Origin: Daphnia pulex
Lineage: Eukaryota; Arthropoda; Branchiopoda; Diplostraca; Daphniidae
Assembly (NCBI RefSeq): GCF_021134715.1
Contig: NC_060019.1
Location: forward strand, 9,500,001 to 9,564,000
Direction of reading: 5' to 3'
Length of the DNA stretch: 64,000 nucleotides
The position numbers were made by a program, and so were the translations under genes. Below the pieces are notes generated by a model that worked only from the letters and a program-made list of their open reading frames with translations, was not told the origin of the DNA and did no database searches. Of the stretch, positions 11,475 to 22,808 are shown piece after piece. The stretch's first letter is position 1; every line of letters begins with the position of its first letter.

Positions 11475-13104
11475 GTAAGCATTTTGAAATTTATTTCCCA
11501 CGCACAATGAAATCGAATGCAAAAGTTGGCTAACCGAGACATGCACAACCCCTGTTAGCTACCCTATCATCGATCTAGCCCACCTTAATGCTCCTTTCTT
11601 GTCTGGAACTGCGTCGTCTACCATGTTTTATTTGGCCCTTTTTTTAATTCAGTGGCCTGCTTCTTGGATAGGGGAAAGGCTAAGCTGTGTTGAATATGAC
11701 AGCAAAGGAAGACTCGAGAACCTCTTGCCGACAAAGGGCATTACTTAAGACTTGCAAAAGCCAAAAGGATACGTTTTGTTTATGCTCTTCACCCGCCACC
11801 ACCCACAAGAGCTTCGTGTAGAACAACAGTGGCTCAACATTTACACAGACTAAGACGGGACTAAGAACTTTCTGTAGTCGATCATATATTGTCCTTATTT
11901 CTTTTCTGGCCCTTTGCCTTTACCCCGTTCGCGCAATCTGCTACTGCTGCCTCCCGTCCTCCATGACGGCACTGGATGGGCTGAGAGACGGGCGAGTCTG
12001 CGGACTAGGAGCTTGCCCCGGTAGTCTCTCTTTCCCACCACGCGCAGCTCTCTTCACCATCTCCCCGCGATTTGTTGACACACGGAAAGAAAGCCATACA
12101 CACCGGGGAGAATCAGTGGTAAGGAGCCAGTTCCTACTCAGTCCGTGCTCACGTCAGTCACATCCGTTTCATTGCTTTCTTTTTTCAACCATTTCCAGGC
12201 CTCGCTTCTACTCTAGGTACGTTGACGTCGAGAATCTCTCAAGCGACGATACTTAATCGCAAATTGGTTGACGACAGAACCGCTCCGCAAAGCAATTCTA
12301 CAAAGTAAGTGGCTCAATCATGGTATTTTAGTTTAAGTTTTTTGAGTGGGTGTTTCAATCGCAAAGTCTCACACGGCTTAGTGGTCGTATTGACTTATTG
12401 GGCATAAATCTTAAGTAGTTTCTTGACGATCGTGCGGAGTCGTCCGGAGTAGCTAGGGGGCTCTGTTTGATTGACTCGCATGTAAACAGTACGGTAGTAC
12501 TGCTGGAATTGATTGCGGCGTTGGATAGCGACAGTTATCACTACTGAGATTGGCATGTCATATTTCCATCTTCTTTTGTTCCTTATCTCCGCCGATTTTT
12601 TTTTTTTTTTTTTTTTTTTTTTATTTTTCGGCACTCTTTATTTCTTGTTTTCAACTATATGCTGTCGACTGCTCACTGGAAATGAAGTGCTATATGCCTG
12701 GATTGCCTGGCTGTCTCTTGACTAGCTCACTGCAACGGCTAAGAAATCCTATTTACCGCTACCACACCCGTGCTTGGTTCACCCCCCAAAACGACCAAAG
12801 CACGCAAGTGTGTCTAAATGGGCCTTCTGAATAGCTGTCATGTCCGGAAGCCTGGGCCAACTCGCAAAAATAAAAAGAAACAAAATTGAGGTCTTGTTAC
12901 TATCTTGGGAAAAGTTGTTGTTACCGAACCATAGCGTTTTTCTATATATAAATATTGCACTAAAGAAAAATGATATATTTATTTATATAGAAAAGGGGGG
13001 GGGGAAGAGAAAGAGAGAAAGTCTGCTGTCAGGAGAGTAACTAAAGCCTATTTTCTGGTCTTGATAGTAATATTTCCTCCACCATTCTTCCTTTCTATTC
13101 GCAG
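11475..13104. other. Intron-like, no gene seen
   Basis: Pyrimidine-rich DNA with a 27-nt poly-T run at 12596-12622 and a G-run near 12996-13005. No credible ORF. An acceptor-like CCATTTCCAG and a donor-like GTACGT bracket only 18 nt with an in-frame stop near 12200. Confidence 0.4.
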
Positions 13105-13302
13105 GCCCTGGATAAAAGGAAGCCTTGGTCCGCTCTGTGGTCAATATTTCTGCCATCTCGTCGGTCGCACTTGAGAAGAAAGAAAGAAGAGTTACGCAAC
13201 TCGAAGATAAAGGATCAGATAACGAGTCGTCATACTTGTGTTCGGAAGCTCATCGAACAAGATCTCGTTGGGGAGGGGAAAAAAAACGACTGCTCTACCG
13301 AG
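13105..13302 (+). other. Splice-bounded segment, candidate exon
   Basis: CTATTCGCAG precedes and GTAAAT follows this 198-nt segment (66 codons, phase 0 at both ends). Its phase-0 frame is fully open and basic (starts ALDKRKPWSALWSIFLPSRR, ends KKNDCSTE). A second frame is also largely open, which weakens the coding case. It may be coding for an alternative N-terminus or be an untranslated leader exon. No domain is recognised. Confidence 0.33.
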
Positions 13303-14742
13303 GTAAATAAATCCTTTTTGGTCTTTCTTTCAATCCATCCTTCTCAATTTACATTAGCTGTAAGGAATTCCGCTCGTTAATATTTGCTCACTCGACTACT
13401 TGTATTCCTCCTCCCTCATTGTAATCTTTGCCCAGTTGGCTGTTTTCACATTTGACGATCGTGAAAGGCTACTTGGGCTGCTGGCGGTCTGAAATCAGTG
13501 TTCCTTGTACAACCCATGTTTATGGCGGAGTCGTCTGCCTCTTCAACCTCTCATAAGTCATAACTCTTCCGGTCTCATCCCTTGCTCTTCTCCTCCTTCC
13601 TGTTCCCGTGCCATGTTTTGGCAGTTTCCCAGCTGCGATGAAATTCATCGATAAAGAATTGCTGGTAGAAAGGAGGGGCTGAAAGTGTGTGTGTGTGAGA
13701 GAGAAACTGGGCCGGCAACATTGTAGTATCTAACGCGAAGGGAGAAAATGCATCAGGATTAAGGTGGGCGGCAGCGGCGGTTGTTGTCACGCCAGTTTGG
13801 AGGCAGACAGAACTCTTTCATTTTTGTTTCCCTCCTCCCTCTACCATCCCACTGCAACCCCCGTCGTCTTTCCGTCCCATCTTTCCTCGGCTCTTTTGCT
13901 GGTACTCCTGATCGATCTACAGAGGTTCGTGAAGAGCACGTGATTCCCTGGAACGTGCTACTACCAACACCGAGTAGCCTAGCCGAGTCGACGAGCGGAA
14001 AGGTTTCTCCGGGCTCCTGATCTCCTTTCCGCCCCCCATCCATCCGGTCAATAGAACTTTGGACTCCTTGCGTCCGTTTCCTCGGTTCGCTTTTCTTTCT
14101 TTCCGCCGCCCGCGTATAAGATGTACAGGATGACAATGTCTGCTGAGGCAGAAGATACTTTATTCGATTCCAGGGTTTAACGAGTTCAAGTCTTGGCGGA
14201 TAGCTGCGATGGTTGGTTAGCCAAAAGGAAATGAAAACGCCAAATGAATCCTTACCGAACTCGCAGCTTTTACTTTCTGTGGGGCACAACTTTGGTTGAT
14301 GCGCCACGCGTCGCTTCTTTCTTTTTGTGTGTGAATGACAACCGCTGGAAGAACTTTTATGCATACATACACGCATGCATACACAGGAGGAGGAACGTTG
14401 ATGTAATCCAACTTGAATAGAGCTGTCTACTATTCCGTCCCACTCTTGTCAGTTTGGGATCCTGGTTGTCTTTTTCATTTTCTTGCCTCCTTTTTTTTAC
14501 AACCTAACCACAAAAGAAGCTAGGAAAAAGAAATATTCGAACCGAGAATGTAGTCAAATAAAAAGGCGATCCTCGTTATTATATCTTATATCATCGACTC
14601 TCTCTTCGACTGTCGCAGCTATTTGGAATGTGCCGATATAAATCATTTTTCTTACTATAAATTTTTTATTGATTTAGATTTTCTGTATTCAAAAAGAGCA
14701 GCCTCCTAATACTCAGTCCCGCCATATTTACTTCCATTCCAG
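13303..14742. other. Intron-like, no gene seen
   Basis: Overlapping ORFs on both strands (for example 13759-14376 on the - strand) are Arg/Ser/Pro-rich, have no domain signature and mirror each other. I read them as chance frames in GC-richer intron sequence. Confidence 0.4.
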
Positions 14743-14851
14743 GAGTGAAGAAGAGTTTCCGGGATCGATCCAGCAGCGCACGACCCGTCCCCCGGGGATA
14801 GCGAGAGCCCCGGCACATTCATCGCCACCCACCACCGACGACGGCGGGTGG
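14743..14851 (+). other. Splice-bounded segment, candidate leader exon
   Basis: A good acceptor (CTTCCATTCCAG) precedes 14743. Two donor choices exist, GTGGGT after 14847 and GTAGGT after 14851. Only one frame is open through it (SEEEFPGSIQQRTTRPPGIA and on). Its phase does not match the segments on either side, so an untranslated leader exon is the simplest reading. Confidence 0.27.
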
Positions 14852-15526
14852 GTAGGTTATTTTTTCATTTCGTGCCACTTTTTGAGTGGCTTTTTCCATG
14901 TCCAATAGTTGAGCCTTGACTGCCAGTGCACTCAGTGAACCCAATGTTTATCCTTCCTTTCTAATTTTCTAATTTCTACCATACTAATTACGACTCTCGC
15001 CAGGAAGACGAATTAATAGAGCTCCACCATCACGGCGAAAGGTGGTGGGCGTTCAAAATTGGCTCGCCCAGCAGCTGCCAGAAGCTGAATAGCATGAGTA
15101 CCGACAACATAGCGACCCTTTGCGTCCGTCTCCCAGTCGACGGAAGTTGAGAATGGCATCAGGCAAAGAATTGAACAACTAGTCTTGCTACTGTTGGAGG
15201 AAGTGTCGTGGCACTCGACTAGCTGCTCTCTTTCTTCGTCATCTTCTCGCAGCTGCAACGTTACTTCTGCTCCTGCAAAAGAGAAGTCGACGACCTACGC
15301 CCGAACGGATTTCCCTTTGTCTGTCGGATGCATGTACGTATGCAACGAGAAGGGGCCAATTGACAGGGAATAACAAATCGAACGTACGGTCACGAGTGGG
15401 TGAACAATTGGCAAGCACAAAAAAAGGGGGGAAGCTGTTAAGGTGTTAAGGCTGACTGAGCGATTAATCCTCTTCAACACGAGACACATTACACGTACCA
15501 CACCGCCCACACTACAAGTCGTCCAG

Positions 15527-15670
15527 GTTCCGAAGAAGCTACAATGAGTGTGCGTCGCGTCAAGGGCTCCTATCGTAATTCGCTCAGGCGTTTCGGAAGC
15601 GGCGATCCTAACAAAGCCGTCCGCAACAGCGCCTGGATCTTCCGTAACGGCGAATGGCGGCTCATCTTTG
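15527..15670 (+). CDS. Candidate alternative first coding exon
   Basis: The segment is preceded by CAAGTCGTCCAG and followed by GTAAGT. An ATG at 15544 starts a basic peptide (MSVRRVKGSYRNSLRRFGSG, then DPNKAVRNSAWIFRNGEWRL and IF) that leaves phase 1. This matches the next segment at 17984 exactly and extends the frame. The regular basic-aromatic composition and the strong donor argue for a real exon. It lies upstream of, and on the same strand as, SLC4A11, so an alternative N-terminus of that transporter or a short upstream ORF are the main options. No family is recognised. Confidence 0.4.
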
Positions 15671-17983
15671 GTAAGTTTCCATTTGTATCCTTTCGCCGTA
15701 TACCGACTGACATAGTGTGCATCACATAGAAAAGGGTTCTATAGGGAGCTTGTGTTAATTCGATTAGCTTTCGTAGCCTTGACTTCCGCTGAAAATGAGG
15801 GAATGAAAAATGAGCTCCTTGTGTATATCCCGAGTTGATTGATTGATACTCTCTCTCTCCCCTTTCTCCTCTCGAGACACCCACTGAAAGTGAACGAAAC
15901 ACAAATACAGGATCAAAAGCTCGCCAGCTTCTGCTGGGTTCGACTCCCTTTGCAATCAATTTTGTAGCAGAGACGGAAGTTTCATCGAGTTAGGCTCCCG
16001 ATAGGCTGTGGTGTGCATCTTGGATCTTAAAGTGCAGAGTTGTGCTCCATTTATCCCCCATTCTTGTGCTCTCTCGTCAAACTTGCTCCTTCGCCAGCCC
16101 TTTAACCTTTTCCATTCATCACGGTGTGCGTGTGTGACAAGGGAAATCACAAAGCGAAGCGAACGAGAAACAAACTGAGAAACGAAACAGAATGGGGACA
16201 CAAGAAACTGAGAATGTCATCGATCTTTTCTTCTTTTCTCTCTTTTTTGACAAAAAAACAAGTCTGAAATACAACAAACTTTTCCTTCACTTGAGCGCTC
16301 AAGAAGAGGCAGCCCATGGCGGTCTCTCAAACAACCCAAAAGGAGAACTCCGCCTGTCGCCTACGTTCAACATTAAAGGTCTTTCCATCCGGGATGTTGA
16401 CGATACTTTAGGAAAACAAAAAAAGTTGCCCCTTGTTTTCTTCGAGGAATGATCTCTCGAGTCCTGCAAACTTGTTTTACGTTGACGATGCCCAGGATCC
16501 ATTAGCTCTCGCAGAGTGACATTAACCAGCTCCTGTATCAAATGGTGGTTATAACTAGTCCCACAGCTTCCTCTTTACCCCACTGTAAAAAACCTCCTCT
16601 TTTGTTTGGTTTCGTTTTTCTACGTGCCTCTAATAGTTTCATTACTACTCGACTGATTGTGTTCATTAAGTAGGCTCGCGTAATTGTGTAATTTAATTAT
16701 ACTGCCAGACAGCAGGCAGCCAAACCAGCCGGCCCAACGTGTCGGCTGCACTGTCTTCCAATGGAGATTGACTTGTAACCAGGTCATGTGCTAATACGTG
16801 GCCGAGCTGCGACGCTGTGGCACGTCTGATCTGCGTGCTCCCATTTCCTCCCGTTGCTAAGGCTCTTACATGTCCGCATCCGAGATACTATCCTTATACT
16901 TTAACCAAGTTATTAAAAAGAAACAAAGTTCCATCATGTTAAAAAAAAATAACTAACTTGTCTCAGGACATCTGTCAAATGGATTCCCCGCGGGTTCGAC
17001 ATTCCCTTGACAACAGATTGTCAATTTTCCAGTGGCTGTATAGCGGGAAATAAAAAAATCGATTGTTTTATGCGGCACCTCAAGTCCGAGCTTAACCTCG
17101 AACTTCAAACAACAACGTCAATTTTGAAACAACTTCTCTCTTTATGTCTCTCTGTGTTGTGTTTGTGGTTGCCCTTTGATCGTTGAGCGCTCGGAATGCC
17201 GCGCACCGGCACGATATTGTGTTTGTGTGGTGTGCGTGCTGCTGGTATTATTATGCAATGTGTCGAGTCCAAGTTGGTTCTGGTCCCGTTTCCTAGATGT
17301 CTCTAGCAACGCGTTTCTCGGGCATTTTCTGGCGCCACTCCGGGATCCTTTTCGAGGACCACCCTGTGTTAAGATTTTCCTATGGTCCCATTTTTTATTT
17401 TTCTATGAATAACAAGAGGAATATAAAAGGAGGAATTGCCCTTTTCATTGGGATCACCTCATTTGAAGTTCTCAACAATCGCGATTCCCTATTTCTCCTT
17501 TGACATTTAAATGTCGTCGCTTTTCTGTTTCTCTCTTATGATTGGCACGTTGCGACAAATATTTCTTTTCATTTCTCTATCTGCGCGTCGAGTGATGGTC
17601 TTCAGGAAAAAGTGTGGAAACCCCCCCGAGGAAACGGGGAAAGGCGGGAATCCTATTTGAGCTCATCAATTCAAATCTGCCCTCCATCTGCATTCGGCTC
17701 CCAAATTGTTTAGTTCCCTCTTCGTTCGTGAACAAACGAACGAATGCGTAGCATTTTACGTCAGTGGAGGCGTATAGACTCCGTAGGCGTAGGGGGGCCC
17801 CATTACAATTTGGTTTGGAAGGAAAGGAAAAAAAAAAAACAATCGACATTTAATTAACGACTGAAAACGTCGTTCGCCGCTTTTTAAGACATCCAATAGA
17901 ACATCGAGTTCGCTTTCCGTTCTTTGTTTTACAACAGTCCTGATAACACATTTTTCTTTTTTTTATTTCGTTTTCTTATTTAG
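15671..17983. other. Intron between candidate 5' exons
   Basis: No ORF with exon boundaries. Scattered pyrimidine tracts and short A-runs only. A T-loop-like GGGTTCGACTCCC near 15938 does not fold into a tRNA. Confidence 0.4.
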
Positions 17984-18024
17984 ACGACGGAGAGGAGGCG
18001 TGTCTTCTTTATGCCAAACATGAG
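17984..18024 (+). CDS. Candidate second exon of the MSVRR reading frame
   Basis: A 41-nt segment between TTTCTTATTTAG and GTAAGT. Joined to 15527-15670, it completes the Asp codon and reads DDGEEACLLYAKHE, ending in phase 0. Downstream phase-0 acceptors are the segment at 21888 (stop after 43 codons) and the SLC4A11 exon at 30478 (continues into the transporter). Confidence 0.38.
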
Positions 18025-21000
18025 GTAAGTCGTTTTTGTGCCTCCATTTTTTTTCACGTTCCCGGTTGAAAGTCGTGGCCCTCTCACCTGGTGTAGCAAC
18101 TAGTTGGTTGCTAAGCGTCTCCCCCTCCCTAACCTATATAATACCCCCAGAAGAAACAACAAAAGAAGAAGAAAAAAAAACTTCATGGAATTCAAAGTTT
18201 GTCACTCGACCAAAGAGTTTTACTGCGTGTTGGTTTACCGCAACACCACGCGAAAGCGGTTAGATCGTCCTTGCTTGTTTGTCCCCCCTCTCTCTCTCTC
18301 TTTTTTTTATTCTCCGTGATCCCGCTTGAACAAAGAAGCAAACACGCCAGCTGCCACGTCTACGCGGATCTACAGCATACACATGAATGACCTGGCTGGG
18401 TCCCGACTGATGTTGGAATCGCATGTCGGATTCATTTATTTACTTTCGCCGACCCCTTTGCGATCCCAATAATCCTGCTCACGGTCGTCGTCACGGTCGT
18501 TATGGATCACCGACACTTGGACTAGTCAACTCACGTGAGGCGTCATTCAGCCAGCCCGACCCCTGTTTTCATCAGACAATTTAAAAGTTTTGATTAGGAC
18601 CGTTTTTTTTAATGATCTTTAAATTTCTTTTTTTTTACGGTTCGTCGAAAAATTTCGTTTGATATATAGCCCTTTGGCGTTTCTTGAATTGAATTCGGCG
18701 GGGAAAAAAATCCCATCATTCGCAAGTTGGCAGCTTGTGCGAGTTAGATTTGTTGCTGCGTCTTTTCTTTTGCTTGGAGGCATATAGAGTCAGTCTGTTC
18801 TCATCTTGAAACCCACAAGTCTCATGTATCAATATTGGGGACAGGAAGCACTATCCACCAACTGGTTACAACCTTTGTGTCGATCCACGTAATCCCCCCG
18901 CCCCTCTTTCCATTCCCATACGATATGGAAAGTACGGTCGACAATCCCATTTCTTCGTCCTTCCGACCGAATCCTCTTCCGGTCGGTTGCTGCCCGACTA
19001 GGATCAAAAGCGCCGTGCGCTATTTACCGTGCAACTCTCTACCTCCTTTGCCAAATTCAACCTTTCGGAAGCCAATCCCTGGCGGAATGAAATCGAATAA
19101 TTTATTACGATTGCAACAGCACGCTAGAGTCACGAATCTATTTTATTTGTATTTTTGACCCAATAATTTAACAGCAGAAATTATTGCGCGAGGCAACTGT
19201 TTTTCGATTCCCTTGCGAAAGATGAATTACTCTACCTTTAATGGTCCCCAATTTTGTGCACCGATCCATTGTTTCTTTTTGTTTGTTTTTTGTTTTTTAC
19301 TTTCTGGGTGTCAGTGTCAGGATAATAGAATAGTAAGCAATCTCCCGCTCGAAGGTAATCATTATATGTGAGTGATGCGGCAAGGTTCGGGGAGGGTAGG
19401 GGGTAGGTTCGGGTATAACCCGACTCGAATCGATACGGCTAATGAAAGTAGAGGGAGCAAGTTTTCAGGATCTTCGGCTCGGTTAATGCCTCGTCCGTTT
19501 TTTCCGCATTGCCTATCTGAATTCCTGGAACGGAATGGTCAACCACGTAGACGGAGACATGTGCATTAGCTGTGATGTTTTCCTCGTTACTTTCTTCTTT
19601 TCTTCCGTTGTGGTTTGATCCCGATGACCCCAACCGACATGTAATGAAGATCCACTGCTTTTGCTATACGTACCGACAATGGACGATAATCGGCTCCTTG
19701 TCGATCGATCCAGCTGTCACTATCACCTAATGTTTCTTTTTGGCTTCCCTTTTGTGGCACTTGTCTTAAGTGTCGTCACAATGGCCCGCTCTGGGCAGTG
19801 ATAGATTTCCTGTCTGGATCCCCCTCCCCCCCCCCCCCCCCACACTTTTTTTTTTTTTCTATCTGCCTTGACCGCCGACCATCGTCATTTGTCTTGTTGC
19901 TCTTTCGTGTTCCTCGCGTTTGGTGGGTGTTTATCTGCGTCAGAATCTGCGAAAAACTCCAGTCCCATCGCACCGGAAGTAGGAAATCAATTACGAAACG
20001 CCAAGTTTTGATGTTTGTTTACAGCTTTTTGTTGTAGTCGGAAAATCGTAGTAGTGCAAGTTCATTGATGTCGTCGATGTCTTCTTCTTTGTCGTGATGG
20101 AGGTTAGAAAAGAGGACGACATCAAAGGGAAGTTAGGAACAAGACACAACAAAACTAGGAGGAGCAGCAGCAGCAGTTGATGATTGAGACGAGGAAACGG
20201 GGAAATTGTGTGTTCAAAGCAAAAAAGAGAAGAAGTGATGAGCAGAGAAGAAGAAAAGGCGAAAGAAAAGAGAGGAGAGAAAAAAAAAGTTCCATCACGC
20301 TCGGTCGATTTTCCTCGAATGTCTTAACCAATCCAACTCACTTTTATCCCCCTCCTCCCCCCCCCCCCCTCGACGCCTCTATTCGGTGCTAGGAAGGTCC
20401 CCCACCCTGTTCTCCCGTATACACCAGCGATCGGTGGTTCGAATCGATCTGTTCATCACAGCAGGAATAGTAGTAGTAGTAGCCTATAGCGTATGGATTC
20501 CTCCTCGGTGTAAAAAAAAAAGGAAATAAAAGGAGGAAATAAAAGAGGCGAAATAAATGAAAAGAAATGGCGGAGAAATAGTTGCAATAGAAGAAAGAAT
20601 AAGAAGGCGTAGGCGAGGAGAGAGGGGAGGCAGTGCGTGACTTTTTCCGCTTCCGTTCGGCTGCCAGCCTCGTGAAAAGAGGTGAATGATCCGCCTTTAC
20701 CCTATCACCGACCACCACCACCAATAATCTGACCCGCCCATCACCCAGCTCGGATACGTAAAGCCAAGAACTCTCAACAACTCCTGGATATTGTGTTTTC
20801 TATTTTCTGGAGAGGCACCGTTAGGCTAGGAGGGAATTCTTTGCTATTCTGAAAGCACAATATTAAGAGAAAAGATGTAGCGCGGGATCGAAATAAGACG
20901 TTGTCTCGCCTCGCGTAGATCCAGTCAGCCGATTTGTCCGTGATGACGGGACGGGCTGCACCGGCGTTCGGGTTGGGCTATACCGGTAGTATGTGGCGGC

Positions 21001-21887
21001 ATCGATTTCCATTTGGGAAACGTGGCAATCACGGGGGTCTTTAGCAAAGAGAGAGAGAAAGGGGAGGAGTTATGCAATAGCTAGACACACACAAATGAGT
21101 TACCGCGAGTGCCATGGATTTGTGGGTGGTGGCGTCAATCTAATCACTAACCAACCGCAGCACCTACTATAAACGTGTGTGATTTAGTGCAGCCCGTAAA
21201 AACAAAAAAAAAATGGGTTAGTACAAGAAGCCAATCAGTTAATTGATTTGTGGGTAAATTCGCAGTCAATTGTCCAGTAAATGTTATTTCCCCGGGTTTT
21301 CATCCACATAATAAGCGTGAATGATTATATTTCCCCCCCCCCCCCGCACCGACGCCCAAACTAGAATGATACACTTACACAACGGCTCGTGACGTATCGC
21401 AATATGGATACTGGGTAGCAACGGGGAGTTTCCCGCTCGGCTGGCCGGAAGGATTCATGCCTGTCACTCCCCTATTCCTCGATACTGGGGGGGATAATGC
21501 GTTAGAATTGATCAATTTTTGTTTCTTTATGGCGAAAAAGTGTCCGGCGAAGCTAGCCATCGATCAAGTCAAGGAAAACTTTTGTTCATAGTTTTCTCCT
21601 AGGAACGGAAAGAAACAAAAAGAAATTGAGGCCAAAAGAAACCCGAGGGGTGGAAATACGGAATCGAATCAGAATGTTGCCTATATTTAAGTATGTAAAT
21701 TCGAACCTTACAAAAGAATACGAATTGCTTAGCCTAAATGTCGAGGAATATTAACAAAAGGTGTCTTCTCTCTCTCTCTCTCTAGCTCTCTCTTTTCACC
21801 CCACAAAAGAACTTTTGTAGTTTCATGGAAATCCGCAAATTCCCGACTTTTTTTTTTCGCCCCCACCCCCTTTCAATGTTATTTCAG
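18025..21887. other. Long pyrimidine-rich non-coding stretch
   Basis: No gene seen. It contains C-runs of 16 nt (19826-19841) and 13 nt (20357-20369, 21333-21345), poly-A/T tracts and a CT run at 21765-21792. ORFs are Ser/Pro/Arg-rich low-complexity frames. Confidence 0.45.
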
Positions 21888-22808
21888 TTGCGGGCGTGCG
21901 CCGTGAAGCCCGCGCTGCTGGTGGTGACATCGAGGGACCTGACTCTCTCTCTCGAGTTGCTCCGGCCTGCTAGCAAAGTGAAAGTAGTGCACGAGAGACA
22001 GAGAGACCTCCGAGTCTGAAAGAGAAGGAGGGAATTTTGTGGGGCTTGTGTGCATAGGTTGATATCAAGTGCCGGTGCCTTGTCGGTGGCAGAAGCGGCT
22101 CGGACGTGCCACTCTCTTCCGTTTTCGGCCGGAAAACGCACAGAAGAGAGAGAGAGAGAGAGTTTTGCTTTCATCTTCGCCATCTACCACTTTTTTCTTC
22201 TTTCGTGCAGCCCTCCGCCCCGTATCTCTCTCTCTCTCTTCTCCACCGTCTTCTTTGACTGTCAAAGATCTCGAAAGCGGGCGACAAACATTGTGCAGCT
22301 TCATCGTGTGATATGGCGTTGTCGTATGGATAAGACATTTGTCTTGTGTGTGTGTGTCTTTCTCCCTTTTGTTTGGTCTCGACAATTTCAATCGGGTTCA
22401 ACCAATTCAATCAGACCGTTCAATTATTGAAGCTTTCCATCCTGTCCACTTTTTGGTTGTCCGCCCGTCTCCTTGGGGAACCTGCCAACTGATTTGCTGT
22501 CGGCAAAGTGTCCCAGCTTTGCTTGCAAGTGACTTGAAAGAGCTTACACCCAGGGCTATATCCAACTTATCCGGCGACTTGGTTTCCTATCGTCTCTTTT
22601 TTTCTTATCGCTTCTATTGATTCCGTTCCGGTTTGGTTGTTTCCAACTTGTTTTGCGGATGTAACAACATCGGTCACGATCTGCTAGGTCAAAAATTCCA
22701 TCTATCTCCGGCAATCTCTAGGTCGCGGTTGAGGCTTTATCTCGGTCCGTTTCCCATTTGAACGTCTGGTTCAAGTCAGTGCAGCGTGAGACATTCCCTT
22801 GAGCCACG
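21888..22808 (+). other. Probable 5' UTR / leader exon of SLC4A11
   Basis: A strong acceptor (pyrimidine tract ending ATTTCAG) precedes 21888. No clear donor follows before the SLC4A11 start codon at 22809, so 21888 onward may be one exon running into the coding exon. All frames contain stops. The frame of the SLC4A11 start has a TGA at 22800-22802, just ahead of the ATG, which fixes the N-terminus. CT and GA microsatellites occur at about 21771-21792 and 22148-22162. Confidence 0.4.

Noticed and set aside
13759..14376. 205-codon minus-strand ORF
   Set aside because: Arg/Ser/Lys-rich with no domain, and several other frames are open over the same stretch; taken as chance in GC-richer DNA.
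15900..15960. tRNA-like T-loop (GGGTTCGACTCCC)
   Set aside because: No matching acceptor stem, D-arm or anticodon arm could be drawn about 70 nt around it.
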